From assembly GCA_016875665.1 (NCBI GenBank), contig VGPA01000001.1, forward strand, positions 1 through 34,847: a stretch of 34,847 nt of DNA, given 5' to 3'. Below are positions 30,984-34,847 of this stretch, piece after piece. How positions within the stretch are numbered: the first letter of the stretch is position 1; each line of letters opens with the position of its first letter. The position numbers and the translations under genes were made by a program. A model generated the notes under the pieces. That model did not search any database. It was not told the DNA's origin and saw only the letters and a program-made list of their open reading frames with translations. Source of the stretch: Chloroflexota bacterium (GTDB taxonomy: Bacteria; Chloroflexota; Limnocylindria; P2-11E).

Positions 30984-31900
30984 GACAGCGTCCCCGCTCC
31001 AGAAGCCAATGCACGTCGGATCCCCTCCTCGAATTCAACCGAAGCCTCCCAGCCGAGGAGGCGCTTCGCTTTCGCGGTCAGCGCGGCGTGTCGCGAGTGC
31101 CCCGAGCCCTTCTCGTCCGGCCGGACGGGAAGCTTCTCGAACACCAGCGCGAGGTCGCCCTTTCCGAGCACGCGCGCGATTGCGTGCGCCGCATCGCGGA
31201 TCGATCGCTCGCGGCCGCTGGCGACGTTCACAGCCTCGGCCCCCCGCACGGCCTGCACCTTCGCCACGGCGGCGCGGATCGCGCCCACCACGTCGTCGAT
31301 GTAGATGAAGTCACGCGTCGACTCGCCGGGACCGAACTCGACCTGCCCGCTCGCGCCGGCGATCTTGCGGATCGCCGAAGCCATGAATGAGGAGTCCTTC
31401 GCACCTGGGCCGTAGACCGTGAAGATGCGCAGCAGGATCGACGGCACCGAGAAGCAGCGCCAGAACGCGATCGCCGCCGCCTCAGCGCCGAGCTTGGACG
31501 CTCCGAGCGGGGAGATCGGATCAAGCCGGGTGGATTCGTCCCACGGCAGCTCGGAGGAGCCGTCATAGACGTACACGCTGCTCGCGAGCACGACCGCTCC
31601 GCCCGAAGCGCGCGCGAGCTCGAAGATGCGCGCCGTGCCGGCCGCGTTCACGCGCATCGCTTCCATCGGTGCAGCCAGCGCATCACCTGGCGCGACGACA
31701 CCCGCGCAGTGGACGATCACGTCGAACGGGGGCAGATCCGCGGGTTGCGCGAGCACGTCGGCTTCCACATACCGCTCGCGCGGGATGCCGGCGCGCTCGC
31801 TGTAGGTCCGTGACCAGCCCCAGACCTCATTGCCGTCGGCGAGGGCCCGCGCCGAGGCGCCTCCGATGAATCCGGATGCCCCGGTGATCAGTAGCCGCAT
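30980..31900 (-). CDS. Extended SDR (epimerase/reductase-like) lacking the catalytic Tyr
   Basis: A 306-residue extended SDR with LLITGASGFIGGASARAL at the N-terminus, LASSVYVYDG near residue 106, and IFTVYGPGAK. The active-site segment that usually reads YxxxK is PLGASKLGAE: Leu132 (CTC) replaces Tyr while Lys136 is retained. The C-terminal AKRLLGWEASVEFEEGIRRA is normal for NAD-dependent epimerases. It may be a reduced-activity enzyme or use another residue as acid/base. It is upstream of and translationally coupled to the DegT-family dehydratase, so the two may act on the same sugar. The ATG at 31900 is preferred to longer versions that would overlap the divergent GT2 gene. Confidence 0.85.
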   Translation of the reverse strand: MRLLITGASGFIGGASARALADGNEVWGWSRTYSERAGIPRERYVEADVLAQPADLPPFDVIVHCAGVVAPGDALAAPMEAMRVNAAGTARIFELARASGGAVVLASSVYVYDGSSELPWDESTRLDPISPLGASKLGAEAAAIAFWRCFSVPSILLRIFTVYGPGAKDSSFMASAIRKIAGASGQVEFGPGESTRDFIYIDDVVGAIRAAVAKVQAVRGAEAVNVASGRERSIRDAAHAIARVLGKGDLALVFEKLPVRPDEKGSGHSRHAALTAKAKRLLGWEASVEFEEGIRRALASGAGTLS

Positions 31901-31922
31901 GCGATGGGGGGCTGCACGCCGC

Positions 31923-31929
31923 GATACTA
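31923..31929. promoter_or_regulatory. Candidate two-way -10 element between the SDR and GT2 genes
   Basis: GATACT (31923-31928, plus strand) ends 6 bases before the GTG at 31935, compatible with a leaderless transcript. On the minus strand the overlapping TAGTAT (31929-31924) lies 23 bases before the SDR ATG at 31900. Only 34 bases separate the start codons. These are weak hexamers judged by position. Confidence 0.35.
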
Positions 31930-31934
31930 CGGGA

Positions 31935-32678
31935 GTGTCCGAGGCCGAGCCAGAGCTTTCGATCCTCCTTCCCGTGTACCACGAGGAAGAGAACGTCGGA
32001 CAGGCGATCGAAACGATCGCGACCAACGTGCGCACCGCCTACGAGCTGCTCGTCGTGTACGACAGCGAGAGCGATCCCACGGTGGCAGTGGTCGAGCGGA
32101 TTCGCGCGGCCGACGCGCGCGTGCGCCTGGTCAGGAACCGCTTCGGCGCCGGTCGCGGCCTGCTGAACGCGATCCGCACCGGCATCGCGGAGGCCCGCGG
32201 GGACGCGCTACTCGTGACGATGGCGGACAACACCGACGACATCGCCGCGGTCGACCGCATGGTCTCGCTCCATCGTGAGGGCAACGTGGTGGTGAGCGCG
32301 ACCCGCCACTCGAGGGGGGGCTCGATGAGCGGGGGGCCGTTCATGAAAGGCTTCCTGTCGCGCTGGGGAGGCATCACGCTGCACTGGCTGACCGGCCTGC
32401 CGACGTCCGATCCCACGAATGCCTTCAAGCTATGGGACGCGGCGTTCGTCCGCAGGACACCCATCGAGACCACCGGCGGCTTCGAGTACTCGCTCGAGCT
32501 CTGCGCCAAGGCCTACGCCGCCGGCGAACGGATCGTCGAGATCCCGACGGCGTGGCGCGAGCGCGAGGTCGGCACGTCGAAGTTTCAGCTCTGGAAGTGG
32601 CTTCCCCGCTACGTTCGCTGGTACGCGTGGCTCGTCCGCCGCACCTGGGCCGACCGGCTGCTACGCCGACGGCGCTGA
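31935..32678 (+). CDS. Glycosyltransferase family 2 (DPM1-like)
   Basis: A 247-residue GT-A glycosyltransferase resembling the catalytic domain of dolichyl/polyprenyl-phosphate mannose synthase-type GT2 proteins: LSILLPVYHEEENVGQAIET, LLVVYDSESDPTVAV, LLVTMADNTDDIAAVDRMV and the acceptor-region motif LPTSDPTNAFKLWDAAFVRR. GGFEYSLELCAKAYAAGERI and IPTAWREREVGTSKFQLWKW complete the family pattern. There are no C-terminal membrane helices. It may make a polyprenyl-phosphate sugar for the GT-C-like membrane protein at the end of the window, or add a sugar directly. The GTG at 31935 is chosen because upstream codons fall in the divergent SDR gene. It overlaps the convergent SDR by 18 bases. Confidence 0.86.
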   Translation: MSEAEPELSILLPVYHEEENVGQAIETIATNVRTAYELLVVYDSESDPTVAVVERIRAADARVRLVRNRFGAGRGLLNAIRTGIAEARGDALLVTMADNTDDIAAVDRMVSLHREGNVVVSATRHSRGGSMSGGPFMKGFLSRWGGITLHWLTGLPTSDPTNAFKLWDAAFVRRTPIETTGGFEYSLELCAKAYAAGERIVEIPTAWREREVGTSKFQLWKWLPRYVRWYAWLVRRTWADRLLRRRR

Positions 32679-33737
32679 GTACCACTCCAGGGTCTGCAGG
32701 AGGCCTTCCGCGAGCCAGTGCTGCGGCGTGAATCCGGTCAGGTGCCGGAGCCTCGTGGTGTCGGGACAGCGCCGCGAGACCGATCCGTCGCGCCGCCCGG
32801 CCTCGCGGATCGGCCGGTCGATTCCCATGAGCTTCATGAGCAGGCGCGTGAGGTCCTCCACACGGATCTCCTCCCGCGCATCCCCGATGTGCACCAGGTC
32901 GGGAGCTTCGGGCAGCGCGCCGACGAGCCGGGTGGCCTCGACCGCGTCGGCCACGTAGCAGAACGCGCGCGTCTCATCGAGGCCGAACACGTCGAGCGGC
33001 CCGGACCCCCCGCGGATGCGGGCGATCAGCTCAGGCACCACATGGCGGTGGCCCATCCGAGGGCCGTAGACGTTGTGGTAGCGGATCACCGTCGTAGGCA
33101 CGCCCTTCGCCTCAGCGAAGCGCAGGGCGAGGAACTCGCCCATGAACTTGCTGGTGGCGTACGAGAACCGGATCTTCGTCGGCTGCGTGAAGACGACGGG
33201 CGCGGATTCATCGGTTGGGACCTGCAGCAGCCCGACGGCGCCGGCGTCGGCATAGACCTCCGAGGTCGAGGAGTAGACGAGGCGCCCGGGCCGCCCTCGC
33301 TCGGCGGCGTCGAGGACGTTCATCATGATGCGTAGGTTCGCGGTCGAGACTTCGTACGGCTTCTCGTAGAAGAGCTGCGTGCCGTTGATCGCGGCGAGGT
33401 GGTACAGGACGTCCACGCCGGCGTGCGGGGCGAGCGCCGCCGCGCCATCGGCCGTGGCAAGGTCGATCCGCTCGAGGTGCACGGAGCCGGAGGCGAGCAG
33501 GCGAGCGAGGTCGGCGTCGACCGCTCCATCGCCCTTCGCGAGGCTGTCGACCAGGGTGACCCGGTCGCCCCTCGAAGCGTGCAGACGAGCGAGGTGGAAG
33601 CCGATGAAGCCGCCGCCGCCGGTGATGAGAACCGTCGCGATGCGGTCAGTGTACGGGCGTTGCGAAGCCGTTTCCGGTAATCTGAGCCTCTGGGCACGGA
33701 TCTTCAGCGGCGCGTCATGGCATACATCCGCGCGCAT
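32661..33737 (-). CDS. NAD-dependent sugar-nucleotide epimerase/dehydratase, start uncertain
   Basis: An extended SDR: VLITGGGGFIGFHLARLHAS, then YSSTSEVYAD, active site YATSK, RYHNVYGPRMGHRHVVPELI and FCYVADAVEATRLVGAL. The family-like protein starts at about RIATVLITGG, but the only canonical in-frame start is an ATG at 33737, which overlaps the divergent membrane-protein gene by 21 bases and gives a 32-residue non-conserved extension. No ATG, GTG or TTG occurs between. An ATC at 33641-33639 lies 6 bases after a TACACT box. The canonical ATG is used for the coordinates; the true start is probably nearer 33641. Substrate is unknown; downstream of it is the convergent GT2 gene. Confidence 0.8.
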   Translation of the reverse strand: MRADVCHDAPLKIRAQRLRLPETASQRPYTDRIATVLITGGGGFIGFHLARLHASRGDRVTLVDSLAKGDGAVDADLARLLASGSVHLERIDLATADGAAALAPHAGVDVLYHLAAINGTQLFYEKPYEVSTANLRIMMNVLDAAERGRPGRLVYSSTSEVYADAGAVGLLQVPTDESAPVVFTQPTKIRFSYATSKFMGEFLALRFAEAKGVPTTVIRYHNVYGPRMGHRHVVPELIARIRGGSGPLDVFGLDETRAFCYVADAVEATRLVGALPEAPDLVHIGDAREEIRVEDLTRLLMKLMGIDRPIREAGRRDGSVSRRCPDTTRLRHLTGFTPQHWLAEGLLQTLEWYSAPSA

Positions 33738-34847
33738 CCATGGCTCTCGGCGTTCGCTGCCGTCACCGGCCTGTTGCTGGGCCTCGGCATCGGACTGCCC
33801 CTCTCAAGAGGGCAATTCGGCGCGGTGGTGCTCATCGCCGTCACGTCGGCGCTGGTCGGCCTTCTCTTCCGCCTGCTCGTGCCGAATGAGCACCGGCCGG
33901 CGGTCGGTATCGCGCTGCTGCTCGGGCTGGGCCTGCGGTTCGCCTCCGCCGCGGTCCTGTACTTCGGTGCCGAGGCGCTCGGCCGGACGGTGTTCTCCTC
34001 GACCGTTCCGATCTATTACGTCGTGGGTGATGACGCGAGCTATGCGGAGCTCTCCTGGGGCGTCCTCCAGTGGATGCAGGGCCGACCCGACCCGCGCTTC
34101 TTCCCCGTGTCCTGGTTCGGGCAGGCGTATCTCATCGGATCGTTCTTCTTCCTCGAGCTCTTCGTTTTCTGGATCTTCGGACCGGTCATGCTGCACATCC
34201 AGATTGTCAACGCGGCACTGGGTGGGGCGACGGTGCTGCTCGTGTATGGCATCGCGTCTAGGCTCCTCGGCGCCCGGCCGGCGCTGCTGAGCACGTTCGC
34301 CGTAGCCCTCCTCCCCTCGATCGTGCTGTGGAACTCGGTTGGGCTCAAGGACTCGCTCGCGCTCGCCTTGATCGCGGCGGTCCTATGGCTCTTCCTGCGC
34401 TTCCAAGAGCGGCCGCGCTGGCCGCTCATGCTCGTGATCTTCGTCACGCTCATTCCGATCGAAACGACGAGGCGTTACCTGTACGTCGTCCTCTCGGGCC
34501 TCTTCCCGGTGGCGGTCGCGCTCACCCCGCGCCTCGCGCTGCCGCGACGCATCCGCATGACCGCCGGTGCCGCCCTGCTTGCGTTCGTCCTGCTCTCTCT
34601 CGGCGCCGCTGCCGGCCAGGGTACGTACGGCATTCCCACCGGATTCGCCACGTTCGAGGCCATACGCCTCGGCATGGGTGAGGGAGCCCGGACGAGCTAC
34701 GCCGACCCGCGGGCGATCGTGGTGAACACCGGAGATCGGTTCGTCGTCGTGGACGCGGACCGGACACCGGCACCCACCCTTCAGCCATCCGCGACACCGG
34801 CACCCACCCTTCAGCCATCCGCGACACCGGCACCCACCCTTCAGCCA
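33717..34847 (+). CDS. GT-C-like multi-pass membrane protein (3' end off window)
   Basis: An ATG at 33717 opens 377 codons without a stop to the window end. About eight membrane helices are visible, starting WLSAFAAVTGLLLGLGIGLP and GAVVLIAVTSALVGLLFRLL. A loop near residue 103 reads VVGDDASYAELSWGVLQWMQ, an acidic first extracytoplasmic loop typical of GT39/PMT-like (GT-C) glycosyltransferases that use polyprenyl-phosphate sugars. After TYGIPTGFATFEAIRLGMGE come an extracytoplasmic stretch and a Thr/Pro/Ala repeat (about 28 residues, units TPAPTLQPSA) in which the window ends. A polymerase or ligase role is possible. It may act together with the GT2 at 31935, by analogy with PMT/DPM1 pairs. 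Confidence 0.72.
   Translation, partial: MAYIRAHPWLSAFAAVTGLLLGLGIGLPLSRGQFGAVVLIAVTSALVGLLFRLLVPNEHRPAVGIALLLGLGLRFASAAVLYFGAEALGRTVFSSTVPIYYVVGDDASYAELSWGVLQWMQGRPDPRFFPVSWFGQAYLIGSFFFLELFVFWIFGPVMLHIQIVNAALGGATVLLVYGIASRLLGARPALLSTFAVALLPSIVLWNSVGLKDSLALALIAAVLWLFLRFQERPRWPLMLVIFVTLIPIETTRRYLYVVLSGLFPVAVALTPRLALPRRIRMTAGAALLAFVLLSLGAAAGQGTYGIPTGFATFEAIRLGMGEGARTSYADPRAIVVNTGDRFVVVDADRTPAPTLQPSATPAPTLQPSATPAPTLQP
34763..34847 (+). repeat. Perfect 30-bp in-frame tandem repeat, reaching the window end
   Basis: A 30-bp unit beginning GACACCGGCACCCACCCTTC is present at 34763-34792 and 34793-34822, and as 25 bases of a third copy at 34823-34847. The copies are identical. In frame they encode TPAPTLQPSA, a Thr/Pro-rich linker in the GT-C-like membrane protein. 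The total copy number is unknown because the sequence stops inside the array. Confidence 0.9.

Noticed and set aside
29625..31304. 559-codon plus-strand open frame
   Set aside because: Antisense to the DegT-family and SDR genes, both supported by motifs.
1..34847. tRNA, rRNA, CRISPR, restriction, toxin-antitoxin or phage genes
   Set aside because: None seen; every sizeable stretch is taken by polysaccharide-related protein genes.

Overview
This window is a dense extracellular-polysaccharide (O-antigen or capsule-like) biosynthesis locus from a high-GC bacterium, roughly two thirds G+C by eye with strong G/C preference at third codon positions. No gene fixes the taxon. The mix of GTG and TTG starts, several apparent leaderless starts 6-8 bases after a TANNNT-like box, and a Thr/Pro/Ala repeat in the last protein would fit a Chloroflexota- or Actinomycetota-like lineage, but that is a weak inference. 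There are no rRNA, tRNA, CRISPR or transposase genes. The DNA is almost entirely coding: about 30 protein genes in about a dozen alternating transcription units.

Layout. 1-970 (-): a glycosyltransferase running off the left edge. 1080-1955 (+): an RmlD-like reductase. 11418 to 1958 (-): a nine-gene operon of rfbF, rfbG, a C-methyltransferase, an SDR epimerase, a WbpA-like UDP-sugar dehydrogenase, a glycosyltransferase, an N-methyl/O-methyl-type SAM methyltransferase, a second C-methyltransferase and a sugar-1-phosphate nucleotidyltransferase; nearly every junction is an ATGA, GTGA or TTGA overlap. 11415-11971 is a scar: an orphan ORF next to a truncated second copy of the WecA/MraY-like gene. 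12030-16743 (+): a Gfo/Idh/MocA oxidoreductase, a WecA-like transferase fused to a FlaA1/CapD N-terminal half, a GT2 and an SDR. 20768 to 16740 (-): a GT4, a WbqC-like protein, a second UDP-sugar dehydrogenase and a transglutaminase-like protein with Ser in place of the catalytic Cys. 20841-21368 (+): a hexapeptide acyltransferase. 24990 to 21369 (-): AsnB, a methyltransferase and a NodB-like deacetylase. 25016-29743 (+): a Wzx-like flippase, a WbpP-like epimerase and two GT4s. 31900 to 29706 (-): an SDR and a DegT-family protein with His at the PLP-lysine position. Then a GT2 (+), an SDR (-) and a GT-C-like membrane protein (+) running off the right edge.

How the genes may work together (inference). 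RfbF and RfbG make CDP-4-keto-6-deoxyglucose. The adjacent C-methyltransferase, the SDRs and the Lys-to-His DegT protein could turn it into a branched and/or 3-deoxy sugar. The WbpA-like dehydrogenase and WbpP-like epimerase could supply UDP-GlcNAcA/UDP-GalNAcA, which AsnB could amidate. The WecA-like fusion would load the first sugar-phosphate on undecaprenyl phosphate, the seven or so glycosyltransferases would extend the unit, and the flippase would export it. A recognisable Wzy polymerase is not seen; the truncated last gene is a membrane protein but looks more like a GT-C glycosyltransferase.

The points most worth a second look are the Lys-to-His DegT enzyme without Fe-S cysteines, the WecA/half-FlaA1 fusion and its truncated second copy, the Cys-to-Ser transglutaminase-like protein, the SDR lacking its catalytic Tyr, two genes with no usual start codon, and a perfect 30-bp tandem repeat on which the sequence ends.
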